A stretch of DNA of 64,000 bases. Origin: Silvimonas iriomotensis. GTDB lineage: Bacteria; Pseudomonadota; Gammaproteobacteria; Burkholderiales; Chitinibacteraceae. The DNA is taken from assembly GCF_014645535.1 (NCBI RefSeq), contig NZ_BMLX01000001.1, positions 861,169-925,168 of the forward strand, given 5' to 3'. Made by a program: the position numbers and the translations under genes. Below are positions 46,273-55,900 of this stretch, one piece after another. A model generated the notes under the pieces. It made no database searches, was not told where the DNA came from, and worked only from the letters and a program-made list of their open reading frames with translations. Numbering within the stretch: the stretch's first letter is position 1; every line of letters begins with the position of its first letter.

Positions 46273-48615
46273 TCAGGCAGTTTCTGGTGCTCGCTCGCGG
46301 CCGGTAATGCGGCCCATGGCCAGAACGCGCATGAACTGGGTCAGCAGGTCGTCGGTTTGCCCGTTGGTGGCGACCAGAATGGCGTTGTCGTGCCCGCCAT
46401 CGGGCAGGGTGGCCGGTAACTGGGCGGCCTGGAACAAGTCTTTGCCGCCGCCCAGCGCCAGCATCGGTTTGCCATGCCGGTACTGCAGCCGGGCGAACTC
46501 CAGCGCTAGTGGGTCGGTGGCAAGCTGGTTCGCGCCGGCATCGCCCGCGGCCACGATCACGCCGTCGTAAAGTACGGGCGAGGTGGCGCTCAATACGGTG
46601 GCCGGCAGTGTCGCGTGGGCCTTGCTGCCCGGACTGGCGCGGCTGGTCACAATCTGGGTGACGGCGCCTTTGTCGTGCAGTGTTTTCAGGACCTGTTCCA
46701 GTTGTTGGTGATCGGCGTCTTCGCCTTGCAAGATGGCGACCTTGCGGGTGTGGATGCCGGTCTTGCCGGGCAAATGACGCAAAGACAAGGCAGGCGAGGG
46801 CGCGAAATCAGGGATCGGGGCGTCGGTGGCCAGGGGCATTGGCTCTGGCACTGCAATGCCCAGCCCCTGGGCGACTGCGCTGGCCAGGCGCGGGTTGATG
46901 TTGGCCAGCATGGAGACCACGCGTGTCTGGATGGCAGGTGTTTGCACGTGGCCCAGTTCAAAGCAAAAGGCGTTGATGATGTGGTTTTGCTCGGCGTCGG
47001 TCTGGCTGCGCCAGAACAGGCGCGCTTGCGAGTAATGATCGGCAAATTTCTCCGGCTTGCCGCGCATCTTGTCGGCGTGGATCGCTTCCGGAAAACTGGC
47101 AAAACCGGCCTGGCCAGTCTGGAACGGGCAACCGCCACCCAAAGAGTTGGGTTCATACGCCACCCGGCCCCGGTTCAGTGCCTGCCGGTGTATGCCGTCG
47201 CGCTGGTTGTTGTGAACGGGCGCGATCGGCGCGTTGATGGGCAGTTCATGAAAATTGGCGCCGCCCAGCCGGCTGATCTGCGTATCGACATACGAGTGAA
47301 TACGCCCTTGCAGCAGCGGATCATTGCTGAAGTCGATGCCGGGGATGATATGCGCCGTGCAAAACGCCACTTGCTCGGTCTCGGCAAAGAAATTGTCCGG
47401 GTTGCGATCAAGCACCATCTTGCCGACGATCTGCAGCGGCGCCAGTTCTTCCGGCACCAGTTTGGTCGGGTCCAGCACGTCAAATTCGAACTGTTCGGCT
47501 TCTTCCGCGGTAAATACCTGCAAGGCCAGTTCCCATTCCGGGTATTCGCCCGACTCAATCGCCTCCCACAAATCCCGGCGGTGATAGTCCGGATCTGCGC
47601 CGCAAATGCGCAAGGCTTCGTCCCAGACCAGTGAATGCGTGCCGGCCAGTGGCTGCCAGTGAAACTTGCAGAACACCGCCTCGCCGTCCTGGTTGATCAG
47701 CCGGAACGTATGCACGCCAAAACCCTGCATGGTGCGGTAGCTGCGCGGAATGGCGCGGTCAGACGTGTGCCACATCAGCATATGGGCGGTCTCGGGTGAG
47801 AGCGAGGCGAAATCCCAGAATGTATCGTGCGCGCTGGCGGCTTGCGGAATGCCATTGTTGGGCTCCGGTTTCACCGCGTGGATCAGGTCGGGGAACTTCA
47901 TGGCATCCTGGATGAAGAACACGGGGATGTTGTTGCCGACCAGATCCCAGTTGCCTTCATCCGTATAGAACTTCACCGCAAAACCGCGCACGTCGCGCAC
48001 GGTGTCGGCCGAGCCGCGCTCGCCAGCAACGGTAGAGAAACGCACAAATACCGGCGTGCGCTTGCCGGCGCTGGCCAACGGCGCCGCGCGGGTCAGGCTG
48101 GAGAAATCACCATAACTTTCAAAATACCCGTGCGCCGCCGAGCCCCGTGCATGCACTACACGCTCCGGAATGCGCTCGTGGTCAAAGTGGGTGAGTTTCT
48201 CGCGCAGGATGAAGTCTTCCATCAGCGTCGGCCCGCGCAGCCCGGCCTTGAGCGAACTCTGGTTGTCGGCCACCGGTGTACCCTGATTGGTGGTCAGCGG
48301 CTGGTCGGTGTCGTCGGTCCGTACCCGGTCCAGCGCGCCGGCGATCGGGCTGGCGCCGCTGGACACTTTGCCATCGCCCGTTTTGGGGCTGGCGGTGGCT
48401 TCCGTTACCGTGCTGGCATGGGCCAGAGCGCTGGCCGCACGGGCTGTTTCGCCCTGATGCGGCGTACGCGCTTGCGCGCCGTACTCGGCTTTTTTGGTGG
48501 CGTTCCATGGGATATTCCGCGCCAGTTGTTCCTGGGCGCGTGCTTGTTCGTCACGTGCCTGAATAAGGGTGCTGGCTGACCTGGTGTCAGCATGTTTGCG
48601 GGGGCGTGTCGCCAT
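46273..48615 (-). CDS. katE: large-subunit monofunctional catalase (HPII type)
   Basis: The 780-residue product carries the catalase core signature [19 protein letters not shown], with the catalytic His, and [21 protein letters not shown]. The C-terminal extension of about 150 residues resembles a flavodoxin/class I amidotransferase fold ([19 protein letters not shown] ... [17 protein letters not shown]), the hallmark of clade 2 catalases such as KatE. The N-terminal 90 residues are charged and disordered. It degrades hydrogen peroxide in the cytoplasm. The start at 48615 has AAGGAG eight bases upstream; the in-frame GTG at 48693 lacks one. Motif B at 48771-48799 lies upstream. Confidence 0.93.
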   Translation of the reverse strand: MATRPRKHADTRSASTLIQARDEQARAQEQLARNIPWNATKKAEYGAQARTPHQGETARAASALAHASTVTEATASPKTGDGKVSSGASPIAGALDRVRTDDTDQPLTTNQGTPVADNQSSLKAGLRGPTLMEDFILREKLTHFDHERIPERVVHARGSAAHGYFESYGDFSSLTRAAPLASAGKRTPVFVRFSTVAGERGSADTVRDVRGFAVKFYTDEGNWDLVGNNIPVFFIQDAMKFPDLIHAVKPEPNNGIPQAASAHDTFWDFASLSPETAHMLMWHTSDRAIPRSYRTMQGFGVHTFRLINQDGEAVFCKFHWQPLAGTHSLVWDEALRICGADPDYHRRDLWEAIESGEYPEWELALQVFTAEEAEQFEFDVLDPTKLVPEELAPLQIVGKMVLDRNPDNFFAETEQVAFCTAHIIPGIDFSNDPLLQGRIHSYVDTQISRLGGANFHELPINAPIAPVHNNQRDGIHRQALNRGRVAYEPNSLGGGCPFQTGQAGFASFPEAIHADKMRGKPEKFADHYSQARLFWRSQTDAEQNHIINAFCFELGHVQTPAIQTRVVSMLANINPRLASAVAQGLGIAVPEPMPLATDAPIPDFAPSPALSLRHLPGKTGIHTRKVAILQGEDADHQQLEQVLKTLHDKGAVTQIVTSRASPGSKAHATLPATVLSATSPVLYDGVIVAAGDAGANQLATDPLALEFARLQYRHGKPMLALGGGKDLFQAAQLPATLPDGGHDNAILVATNGQTDDLLTQFMRVLAMGRITGRERAPETA

Positions 48616-48960
48616 GATCGGACTCCTTGCGGCTGAAGGGTGGGCTGCGGACACCAAAAAAGGTGTGCCATGCGCCAGGGGTTGAACGCGCATGGCGTGC
48701 AGTGCAGCCAGTTTCAGAGCACCTTAAACCCGGGTTCGGGCGCTGTAGGCCCGGTATCGGCGGACTGTCCTGTCGGAGAAACATCCCCGGCGCGTAGTCC
48801 TGCTGCAAGAAGGCACGTCACCCTACATACGCGCACGCGCTCTCTGACGTGCAACTCCTGCCGCTGCTGATCCGGGGCGCTGAGATCCAGTCGTAGGCTG
48901 GTGGTATGGGGTGGTCAGATTTTCCTGCCCGCAATGCCACTTTTTGAATGGAGCAACGCC
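48616..48960. other. divergent region between katE and a small stress-like gene
   Basis: This 345-bp stretch has no supported gene. It contains motif copy B near its middle, which can serve katE on the minus strand. No second copy facing the plus-strand gene was found. Confidence 0.45.
48771..48799 (-). promoter_or_regulatory. shared motif copy B upstream of katE
   Basis: Plus strand TGTCGG (48771-48776), 17 bases, GTAGTC (48794-48799); minus reading GACTAC-N17-CCGACA. It lies 156 bp upstream of the katE start and has the same geometry as copies A and C. Confidence 0.6.
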
Positions 48961-49236
48961 ATGAGAATGCCGCATTTACGCGGGAGCCGGATCGCCCGCA
49001 AACAGGCCAGATACCCGCAATACACCGTGACGCCTACGCCGCCGCAAGTCGAAGCGGAGGGCGAGGGGTTGGACAGCAGCGCACGCGCGCTGGAGCGCGA
49101 TCTGACCCGTTATCAACTGTCTGACCGGCGCTATATGACCGAGGCTGACTACCAACGGGAAACGCGGGAAGAGTACGACCGGTATTTTGATCTGGACGAT
49201 CAACCGTTTCGTCTGAAAAGAACCGGCCCGCAGTAA
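48961..49236 (+). CDS. small charged protein, unrecognised
   Basis: The 91-residue product is Arg/Glu/Tyr-rich and soluble. The pattern of acidic and basic residues (RALERDLTRYQLSDRRYMTEADYQRETREEYDRYF) suggests a helical protein. TGGAGC precedes the ATG at 48961, which begins after a longer in-frame extension with no ribosome site. It is divergent from katE and convergent with the next gene. Confidence 0.6.
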   Translation: MRMPHLRGSRIARKQARYPQYTVTPTPPQVEAEGEGLDSSARALERDLTRYQLSDRRYMTEADYQRETREEYDRYFDLDDQPFRLKRTGPQ

Positions 49237-49239
49237 TGC

Positions 49240-49282
49240 AACCGCCCCGCAAGGCGCAGTGATTGCACTATCCGGGGCGGTT
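49240..49282. terminator. bidirectional stem-loop between convergent genes
   Basis: Perfect 10-bp arms AACCGCCCCG (49240-49249) and CGGGGCGGTT (49273-49282) enclose a smaller AGTG/CACT hairpin. It lies between the stops of the genes at 48961-49236 and 49333-49731. Confidence 0.6.
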
Positions 49283-49332
49283 CACGGTCTGTGGTCGCGG
49301 TCTGCGGTTGGTGCTGGCCCGAATATGCACTG

Positions 49333-49731
49333 TTAGTGCTTCGGGCTTTTCACGCTGACCGTCTTTCCCTGTTTGTCTGTATCAATGCTGGAACCACTGC
49401 CACCAGTGGCGCTTTCCGTTGCCTTGCCGTGGGCGGAGACATCTTCTTTGCCAATGCCGGTGCCCGCGTTTTCGCCAGTAAGCGGGTTGGTGCCGGTGCC
49501 AATGCTGCGGGTGGGGCCTTTGACTGCATCTGTGCTGGCGCCCATGCCGGTGCCGCCGCCATCACCGGCGCTTGATCCCTTGTCGGTCATCCATTCTGGC
49601 GTCTGGTCTGGCGCAAGATGGCCAGAGTACGGCTGGATGCTGGGGTGCGGTTTGGGCGAGGTTGCGGGCTGGGTCGTATTCTTGCCGGCAGATTCAACGC
49701 GGGCAGGGCGCGCGGGTATATGAGTGGCCAT
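49333..49731 (-). CDS. small disordered Gly/Ser/Thr-rich protein
   Basis: The 132-residue product has low complexity (GTGMGAST, TGTNPLTGENAGTGIG, SATGGSGSSIDT) and no helix or signal. The start is at 49731, with GGAGA eight bases before it. It resembles small stress-accumulated proteins seen near catalases and Nramp-like genes. Motif C at 49841-49869 lies 110 bp upstream, so it probably belongs with katE and the 46113 unit. Confidence 0.6.
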   Translation of the reverse strand: MATHIPARPARVESAGKNTTQPATSPKPHPSIQPYSGHLAPDQTPEWMTDKGSSAGDGGGTGMGASTDAVKGPTRSIGTGTNPLTGENAGTGIGKEDVSAHGKATESATGGSGSSIDTDKQGKTVSVKSPKH

Positions 49732-49840
49732 GACGGTTCTCCGGGTGACACCTGGTGGGTGGTGGGCATGCGCGTTAGGCATACCCGATCACCTTACGGC
49801 GCCGGGCCGCTGAAAACGGTCCGGCTGCGGATGAGTCCGC

Positions 49841-49869
49841 TGTCAGTCAGAGTGGCCGCGGGTGTAGTC
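49841..49869 (-). promoter_or_regulatory. shared motif copy C upstream of the 49731 gene
   Basis: Plus strand TGTCAG (49841-49846), 17 bases, GTAGTC (49864-49869); minus reading GACTAC-N17-CTGACA. The motif partly precedes and does not overlap the next gene, which ends at 49885. Confidence 0.6.
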
Positions 49870-49884
49870 CGTCATGACGCGCGC

Positions 49885-50061
49885 TTACCAGGCGTGCAGG
49901 GCAGAAAGCAGCGCAATGGTCAGATACAGCACACCACCGGCAAACAGGCACAAGATCACGATGATTGAAGTGGTGGCGCGCGGCACGAAATCATCATCCA
50001 GCCGCAGTCTGGGCAAGTGAAGGCCGGGGCGGTGCAGTGGTTTGAGGTGCAGGATGTCCAT
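49885..50061 (-). CDS. 58-residue single-span membrane protein
   Basis: About 32 hydrophilic residues (MDILHLKPLHRPGLHLPRLR ...) precede one membrane helix (SIIVILCLFAGGVLYLTIALL). GGGGA lies before the ATG at 50061; ATG 50097 is an in-frame alternative with a weaker site. No family was recognised. It sits between the Gly-rich stress gene and the Nramp-related gene on the same strand. Confidence 0.55.
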   Translation of the reverse strand: MDILHLKPLHRPGLHLPRLRLDDDFVPRATTSIIVILCLFAGGVLYLTIALLSALHAW

Positions 50062-50335
50062 GGTTTCCCCCGCTGTGTGTTGAGCGTGTTTGTTCATTTT
50101 AGAACCGTCATGGTCGATTTGCTGTCGGCCCTGGCGCTGGCAGCGCATCAGTGGCGTACGTCTATCGGAAACACAAAAAGCACGGCGTTATCCCGGCAGG
50201 TCCGTGGCTGGCAAACCCGTGCCGGACTGCAACTACGGCCTGACTTTGATGCATCTGGCCGCCTTGCTGGAACAGTGGCCTGCGCAAAGCGGTGCAGGAA
50301 TAACGGAAGCGTGCTGTCAGCAAGCCGCCAAGCCG

Positions 50336-51601
50336 TTACTTCAACATGAATACGAACATGGCAATGACCGCGACCAGCATGACGGCAGTACCGGCCCAGC
50401 CCAGTACCGCCAGATGGCCCGGGATGGGGAAAATGCCCATGACTTTGCGGTTGGTGGCGATCAGCATGATGGCGATCATGGCCGGTACGGCCACCACCCC
50501 GTTGATGACCGCGCTCCAGAACAACGCGGCCATGGGGTCGATGTGGATCAGGTTCATCAGCACGCCGATCGCGATCGCGCCGACGATGAGCCCGTAAAAG
50601 CGTTTGGCCTCACGGGCGCGATGAGACAGGCTGTTGGGCCAGCCGAGCGAACCGGCAATGCCATACGCGGCCGATGCCGCCAGCACCGGCACACCCAGCA
50701 ACCCGGTGCCGATAATGCCGCAGGCAAACAGGGCAAAGGCGAAGGTGCCGGCGACGGGTCGCAGGGCCTCGGCGGCTTGCGCGGTGGTCTTGATGTCGGT
50801 TACGCCGTGCTGGTGCAGCGTGCAGGCGGTGGCCACCATGATGCAGTAGGCAATCAGCGTGGAAAACGCCATCCCGGTCAGGGTGTCGCTGCGAATGCGT
50901 GCAAAGGCATCCGGGTGCTGGTGGGGCGCTTCGATCAGTGGCTCGCGCTCCGGATGCAGATGGATTTCTTCCACCTCTTGCGAGGACTGCCAGAAAAACA
51001 GATAGGGGCTGATGGTGGTGCCCAGAATGGCCACGATGGTGGTCAGGTATTTGTTCTCCCAGCGCAGCGGCGGCAGCACCGTGGTCTTGAGTACGGCAAG
51101 CCAGGGCACCTTGATGATCAGCACAACGGCGACATACGCAAACAGGGTGAGCGTCAGCCATTTCAGAATGCTGCAATAACGCGGGTAGGGCATCAGCACC
51201 ATGCCCAGGGTGCAGAAAACGCCAAAGCCGCTGACAAACCAGAGCCGCTCTTCTGAGTGGGTCAGCAGCGCCATGCTGTCGCCCATGGCCGCCAGATCCG
51301 CGCCCACGTTGATCATGTTGGCAACAAACATGGGCAGGATGACGATGTAAAACCAGAACCCCTGATAGTGGCCTTTCAGTAGCGAGGCCAGGCCGGAGCC
51401 CGTGGTGCGGCCAATGCGGGCGCAGATCGCCTGGATGGCAAACATCAACGGGAAACAAAGCAGCAAAGACCAGAGTGTATCAAAGCGGAATGCCGCGCCC
51501 GCCTGGGAATACGTGGCGATGCCGCTGGGGTCGTCATCTGCCGCCCCGGTAATCAGCCCTGGCCCCAATCGCTTTAGCCATTTGCTATTTAGTTTAGCCA
51601 T
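50336..51601 (-). CDS. Nramp-related metal ion transporter (divergent metal site)
   Basis: The 421-residue product has about eleven helices. The N-terminal GPGLITGAADDDPSGIATYSQ replaces the canonical helix-1 DPGN by DPSG, and the helix-6 MPH motif reads SPY (TTISPYLFFWQSSQEVEE). The Met that favours soft transition metals in Nramp proteins is therefore absent. Nramp-related groups with other specificities, such as magnesium, are known, so manganese/iron transport should not be assumed and mntH is not used. A GAGG site precedes the ATG at 51601. It lies next to the katE stress cluster. Confidence 0.83.
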   Translation of the reverse strand: MAKLNSKWLKRLGPGLITGAADDDPSGIATYSQAGAAFRFDTLWSLLLCFPLMFAIQAICARIGRTTGSGLASLLKGHYQGFWFYIVILPMFVANMINVGADLAAMGDSMALLTHSEERLWFVSGFGVFCTLGMVLMPYPRYCSILKWLTLTLFAYVAVVLIIKVPWLAVLKTTVLPPLRWENKYLTTIVAILGTTISPYLFFWQSSQEVEEIHLHPEREPLIEAPHQHPDAFARIRSDTLTGMAFSTLIAYCIMVATACTLHQHGVTDIKTTAQAAEALRPVAGTFAFALFACGIIGTGLLGVPVLAASAAYGIAGSLGWPNSLSHRAREAKRFYGLIVGAIAIGVLMNLIHIDPMAALFWSAVINGVVAVPAMIAIMLIATNRKVMGIFPIPGHLAVLGWAGTAVMLVAVIAMFVFMLK

Positions 51602-51758
51602 GCGACACCTCTAGATGCGCTGCGGGTGTTCAGATGCTAAATGCTTGTTGGTGACAAATAAATCAGCAGCTGACTGGATGCATGCACAGTGTTTGTGGGT
51701 GGCGGCAGGTAGGCGGGCACTGACACTGCTGGTTTGGGGCAATGAGGCAACATTTTGC

Positions 51759-52913
51759 TCAACCCGCCGGTTTTTTCTTGCGGGTACGCGGGGCTGGGGC
51801 AGTGGGTTGTGCCCGTCGGTGGCGGGCAAAGAAATCCCACATCAACTTGCTGGCATCCGGGCCGTGGTCCGCATGAAATTTGATCGTGCCGTCACCGCCG
51901 CTCCAGGCATGGCCCAGTTCGCTGACACGGCAGACCCGCAGCAGCAGTTTGCGGCGGACCACGTAGTCATCAATCTGATAACTCTGTGCCTTGCGGCCAC
52001 GCCCACTGCGCTTGAGCACGGTTGGCCGGGCGTCGCTGCTCTGCAACTGGTTCAGCGTCATGAATTGCTGCACCAGTTGATGCTGGTTGATCGGGCGCAC
52101 CACCTTGTCGGCGTGCCCCTGGATCAAAATCGCTGGCATGCGCAGCGCAGTACCCAGCCGGAGCTGTGCTGGCGCCATGGCGCTGCTGGTGCCGTGCACG
52201 GAACCGCTTTGCATCACCATCAAGGCCGTTAGCTTGCCATTGCCCGCGCCATAGACCGGCCCCGAATGCAGGCCAACGGCGGCAATCTGGTGCGGGTAAT
52301 GCAACGCCAGAATATGCGCCATGCCGGCGCCGGCAGAAATACCCGCCACATAGACCCGCGCCGGGTCCAGACCGTGCTGCGCCAGCACTTTCTGTATGGC
52401 GCCCATGATCAACGGTACTTCACCGCCGCCTTCCTGCACGGATTTGTCATACCACGGCCAGCAGCGCTGCGAATGACGATGCAAGGCCTGCTGCGGGTAG
52501 AGCACGGCAAAACCCTTTTGTCCGGCCAGCAGGTTCATGCGGGTGCCCAGCGCGAAATCATTCGCGTTCTGCCCGCAACCATGCAGCATGACCAGTAGCG
52601 GGGCGTCTTTATGCTGTCTGGGCAGGTACAGCTTGTAGCCCAGCCGTTGATAAGACAGCGGCTGATCCAGGCTGGTGGTGTGAAACCAGGATGTGCTCCA
52701 TTTGCCAGGAAGTGAGGTGGCTGCGGAGCTGGCTGTGGCGGGTTTTTTGCTGGGTCGGGCCGGCCTGGTCGTTGTGGCTGATGCCGGGCTTTTGCGCGAT
52801 TTACGCCGCTTTGGGCCCAGCAATATCCGGGTCAGTTGCTTTTGTTGCCGCAGCTGCGCTTTGCTCATCGAGGCAATGCCGCCAAGCATCAGTCGTTTCA
52901 GGCTTTTGAGCAC
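51759..52913 (-). CDS. PHB-depolymerase-type esterase family protein
   Basis: The 384-residue product begins with a basic Lys/Arg/Ser-rich region (1-65) lacking an obvious signal peptide. The alpha/beta-hydrolase domain then shows VMLHGCGQNANDF (oxyanion region), VAGISAGAGMA (GxSxG nucleophile Ser), LIQGHADKVV (Asp) and ELGHAWSGG (His). This matches the extracellular PHB depolymerase / feruloyl-esterase-like family, although here the product may be cytoplasmic. C-terminal PAPRTRKKKPAG is basic. The substrate is uncertain. It precedes a divergent BatD remnant. Confidence 0.8.
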   Translation of the reverse strand: MLKSLKRLMLGGIASMSKAQLRQQKQLTRILLGPKRRKSRKSPASATTTRPARPSKKPATASSAATSLPGKWSTSWFHTTSLDQPLSYQRLGYKLYLPRQHKDAPLLVMLHGCGQNANDFALGTRMNLLAGQKGFAVLYPQQALHRHSQRCWPWYDKSVQEGGGEVPLIMGAIQKVLAQHGLDPARVYVAGISAGAGMAHILALHYPHQIAAVGLHSGPVYGAGNGKLTALMVMQSGSVHGTSSAMAPAQLRLGTALRMPAILIQGHADKVVRPINQHQLVQQFMTLNQLQSSDARPTVLKRSGRGRKAQSYQIDDYVVRRKLLLRVCRVSELGHAWSGGDGTIKFHADHGPDASKLMWDFFARHRRAQPTAPAPRTRKKKPAG

Positions 52914-52982
52914 GACAGACCTCGCTGATGTGGGTGATGTGCAGCCGCGGGCGGGTTAACTGCTGTTGGTTACTCCAGCGTA

Positions 52983-53615
52983 ATGTGCGTCGGCAGTACC
53001 CGGCAAGACGCCGCCACTTACGTCATCCAGAAAGCCGGCAGCTACACCTTGCCCGCAGTGAGCATTGCCTGGTGGGACACCCGGGCTGGCCAGTTGCGCA
53101 GCGCACAGGTGCCCGCGGTGACATTCAGCGCAGTCGCAACCCCTTCATATCACCCCGAAATCGGCTTGCCGCCCGAAGCTGCTGCCCCCGCACCCGCCCG
53201 CATCCGGCATCTGGATGTGCAGCAACTGGCCGAATACGCCGGCGCGCTCATTGCCGCACTGGTGGCCTTATGGTTTCTTGTGCCCAGGTTGTGGCACGCA
53301 ATACGCGCCTGGTCTTCTCGCCCCAGGAAAACCAGCCCCGAACACGCAGCCAGAAACGCCCTGCGCCGCGCGCTGGCCGGCAAGAATCCACAAAAAATCA
53401 TCCCCGCACTGTACCGCTGGCTGGATGCCGCAGACGATCCAGCGCCCGCTGAATTACGCCGCCGGATGAACCCGGCAACGGCAGATGCCTGGCTGCAAAG
53501 CGTGTACGGGCAGGGCAGAGGCGATCCCGTGTCAGCGCCATCACTGGCCGAGTTACGCAAACAGCAAACCATTGCACCTGCCGCAAGCGCCTCGGTACTG
53601 CCTCCGCTGAATTGA
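52983..53615 (+). pseudogene. C-terminal remnant of a BatD-like (aerotolerance) membrane protein
   Basis: The frame encodes about 210 residues. The start ATYVIQKAGSYTLPAVSIAWWDTRAGQLRSA matches the last Ig-like region of BatD as I know it. A transmembrane helix (LAEYAGALIAALVALWFLV) and a cytoplasmic helical tail follow. The N-terminal two thirds of BatD and the neighbouring batA/batB genes are absent. The reading frame extends only 45 bases upstream before a stop. This suggests a deletion remnant. If translated, it would lack a signal peptide. Confidence 0.55.
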
Positions 53616-53697
53616 TTCATCACCCGCAACGTGTTGTCCGGGCTCAGGTGCTGATTTGTGTGGTTACCAAGGGGCAGGGCGCTGGATCGCCCAGAAT

Positions 53698-54294
53698 CTA
53701 CGGCACGCTCTGCACAACCAGCTGCCGGAAATAAGCGCTGCCCGCCTCGTGCTGGCCGGCCGGCGCATATTCAATTGCGATCCGGAAGGGCTCATAAACC
53801 ATGAAATTCGCCCTGACCCGTTGCCAGTGCCCCGTCCCCGCAATGCCGTGCTTGAAATGAGTGGTTGTATAGCCACTGCTGGCAGGGAAATCATACGGCC
53901 ACTTCAGCGCGCCGATTTTTCCGAACTCGCGACTCACCACCGTCAGGCCGCCGCTACACACGTTGTGGCCCGGGCAATCTTTGGCCAGATAGCGGTAATA
54001 AAGCTTGTAGTGTCCGGGCGGGAGGACTTGCTTGCTGTAGAAATTGGCGCCGTTATCTGCTGCATGAAAAACCAGGCTTGCATTTGCACCTGAAGGCGCC
54101 GGCCCAAACTCACCGTGGCGCCCGCCAGGTTTGCTGTTGGTCCACTTGGCGGGCTGATATCGCCCCAAAGTGTCCATAAAAACAATGCCGCTGTCGTCAG
54201 TCTGGTTTGCTGCCCACGCCGCCACGCTACTCAGGCTGCAAGCCAGTGAGGCGATGTACACGCAAAAGTGACCCAAACGCGTTGTGGCAAGCAT
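53698..54294 (-). CDS. secreted protein of unknown function
   Basis: The 198-residue product has a signal peptide (about 1-29, CSLSSVAAWAA). The mature part is beta-rich, with aromatic residues (YKLYYRYLAKDCPGHNVC, GHWQRVRANFMVYEPFRIAIEY), and one Cys pair that may form a disulfide. The jelly-roll-like strand pattern could be a carbohydrate-binding fold, but no motif proves it. The start at 54294 is preceded by GGGAGAG; an earlier codon at 54327 is weaker. Neighbouring genes give no clue. Confidence 0.65.
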   Translation of the reverse strand: MLATTRLGHFCVYIASLACSLSSVAAWAANQTDDSGIVFMDTLGRYQPAKWTNSKPGGRHGEFGPAPSGANASLVFHAADNGANFYSKQVLPPGHYKLYYRYLAKDCPGHNVCSGGLTVVSREFGKIGALKWPYDFPASSGYTTTHFKHGIAGTGHWQRVRANFMVYEPFRIAIEYAPAGQHEAGSAYFRQLVVQSVP

Positions 54295-54442
54295 CGCGGC
54301 TCTCCCTCTGGGTGGCCCTGAAAACAAGGCAAAACTGAGAGAAAACTATCGACCGAAAGCCCGTGCGGGGCCTCATCTGATTGAATGAGTAAACGGTTGC
54401 GTTGGTCGGGTGGTAAGGAATAGCTGGCTGTCGTGCGCCGGA

Positions 54443-55582
54443 TTACTGGCGCTGAGGGGTGCCAGGCAATTGCATGGGCAGTGGCAAGCCAAGAACACGC
54501 AAAAGTTCGGCTTGTCGATGGGTTCCTGTTTTGGCGAGGAGTTGCCGCAGGTGTGTACGTACGGTGGACGCGCTAATCTGGTTCTTCTCTGCGTAAGCTT
54601 TTACCGTTGTGTTCTGCAGCAAACCCAAGGCGAGGCGTGCCTCCGCAGAGGTAAGTCCGTACATCAACTGCAGTTGTCTTGCATGTGGCAAAGCCGGGCC
54701 GGCGCCATCCTGAATGATGACAAGAGCGTAGGGCCCCCGATAACCTTTGTCGCATTCCGGTGGATTGGAGGAAGGGATGATGGAAACAAGCCATGGGGTG
54801 GCTTGTTTTGACCGCGCTACGGTGAACCAGCTTCCTTCAGACCCATATGGATTGGTGGCCCGTTTTAATGCCAGGTTTATACGAGAGGCGGATTTTGCAT
54901 CCGGGCTCGACAGGCGTTGCGCAGAGACTTTAATCCCGTCGGCCATGGAAAGATAAGTCATTGCGGGCGGGCTCATCCAGACAACGCGCTGTGTCGCATC
55001 GACCCATATTGCGCCATACGGCATGCGTTTCAGGGCTTCCTCTGCGGCGGCGTGTTGTTCTTCGAGTTCGGCAAGGCGTGCGCGCAACGTCGCGGCCCGA
55101 ACAAGATGCATTGAGAAACTGTTCAGGACTTGCAGATTGCCATCGTCATAGTTGCCGGCATCGTATCGTCGGGCAATCGTAACGGCTTCGTATACACGGC
55201 CGCTTCGGCGAATGCAATTTGCCGCAACGCGTTTGGCGCCGTAGGGTTTCAGAAACTCGTTATAGAGTTCGCTGCTTTTTACAAACTGCTCGTCAAACCG
55301 GAATTGGTCGGGTCGCCAATCCCCGATTTCACCGGATACAAACCAGGCGACCCTGGGGTCGATTGACGCGAAGTAACTGGAATATGCCTGGTCTGATTCT
55401 GCAAGCGAGCCGTCACTGACACATGCGCTAATGACTTGACGCCCTGGTACATCCATTTTGATGTATTGCCCGACGTATCCCCCACCAAGCAGGGCGATTT
55501 TTCCAACGGTATCGGCCATGAGGGAAGGGCGCTCGACCGCAGCGTATATCGAGTCTATGACTTCACTGGCGCTCAGAGTCAT
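54443..55582 (-). CDS. LuxR-type HTH regulator with PAS-like sensory region
   Basis: The 379-residue product has a C-terminal LuxR/FixJ-type helix-turn-helix (LTSAEARLALGLLQNTTVKAYAEKNQISASTVRTHLRQLLAKTG, about residues 305-360). The N-terminal 200 residues lack a receiver or autoinducer domain, and the middle has a PAS-like patch (MPYGAIWVDATQRVVWMSPPA). The start is at 55582, after GGAGGGG. No obvious target gene sits beside it: the downstream gene is the secreted 198-residue protein and the upstream one is carbonic anhydrase on the same strand, behind its terminator. Confidence 0.8.
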   Translation of the reverse strand: MTLSASEVIDSIYAAVERPSLMADTVGKIALLGGGYVGQYIKMDVPGRQVISACVSDGSLAESDQAYSSYFASIDPRVAWFVSGEIGDWRPDQFRFDEQFVKSSELYNEFLKPYGAKRVAANCIRRSGRVYEAVTIARRYDAGNYDDGNLQVLNSFSMHLVRAATLRARLAELEEQHAAAEEALKRMPYGAIWVDATQRVVWMSPPAMTYLSMADGIKVSAQRLSSPDAKSASRINLALKRATNPYGSEGSWFTVARSKQATPWLVSIIPSSNPPECDKGYRGPYALVIIQDGAGPALPHARQLQLMYGLTSAEARLALGLLQNTTVKAYAEKNQISASTVRTHLRQLLAKTGTHRQAELLRVLGLPLPMQLPGTPQRQ

Positions 55583-55843
55583 GCGATCCCCTCCCAAACC
55601 GCTGCTGGGGCTATCCGCCCGTCAACAACAACGATGCCTGCTTCGAAGACTAATCATGTATTTGATCAAAGCAAGCACTATCCATGCATCTGGCGTTTTT
55701 GCGGTGCTGCGCTACGTATTTCGTTAGCCAGGCTTCATGCGCGCGAAGCTGTTTCGGCTGTCGTGATGGCAGCGCTACGCGGTCCTGGAGGAGGGTTTGC
55801 GGAAGGGGCGGTCAGGGCGCGGTGCCCTTTCAAAAATGAAACA
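55583..55843. other. region upstream of the LuxR-type gene
   Basis: About 260 bp without a supported gene. It presumably carries the LuxR-type gene promoter on the minus strand. No repeat or palindrome was noticed. Confidence 0.35.
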
Positions 55844-55870
55844 CCCAGACCACCCGGCCGGTGGTCTGGG
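55830..55870 (-). terminator. intrinsic terminator of the carbonic anhydrase gene
   Basis: 11-bp perfect arms CCCAGACCACC (55844-55854) and GGTGGTCTGGG (55860-55870) have a 5-nt loop. The minus-strand side is followed by a T-rich tail (TTTCATTTTTG). It lies 30 bp after the stop of the carbonic anhydrase gene. Confidence 0.8.
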
Positions 55871-55900
55871 CTTGATACCTCTCAAGCGTAGAGCTTGCGC

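Noticed and set aside
50336-51601. Naming the Nramp-like gene mntH
   Set aside because: The metal-site motifs in helices 1 and 6 differ from canonical manganese transporters.
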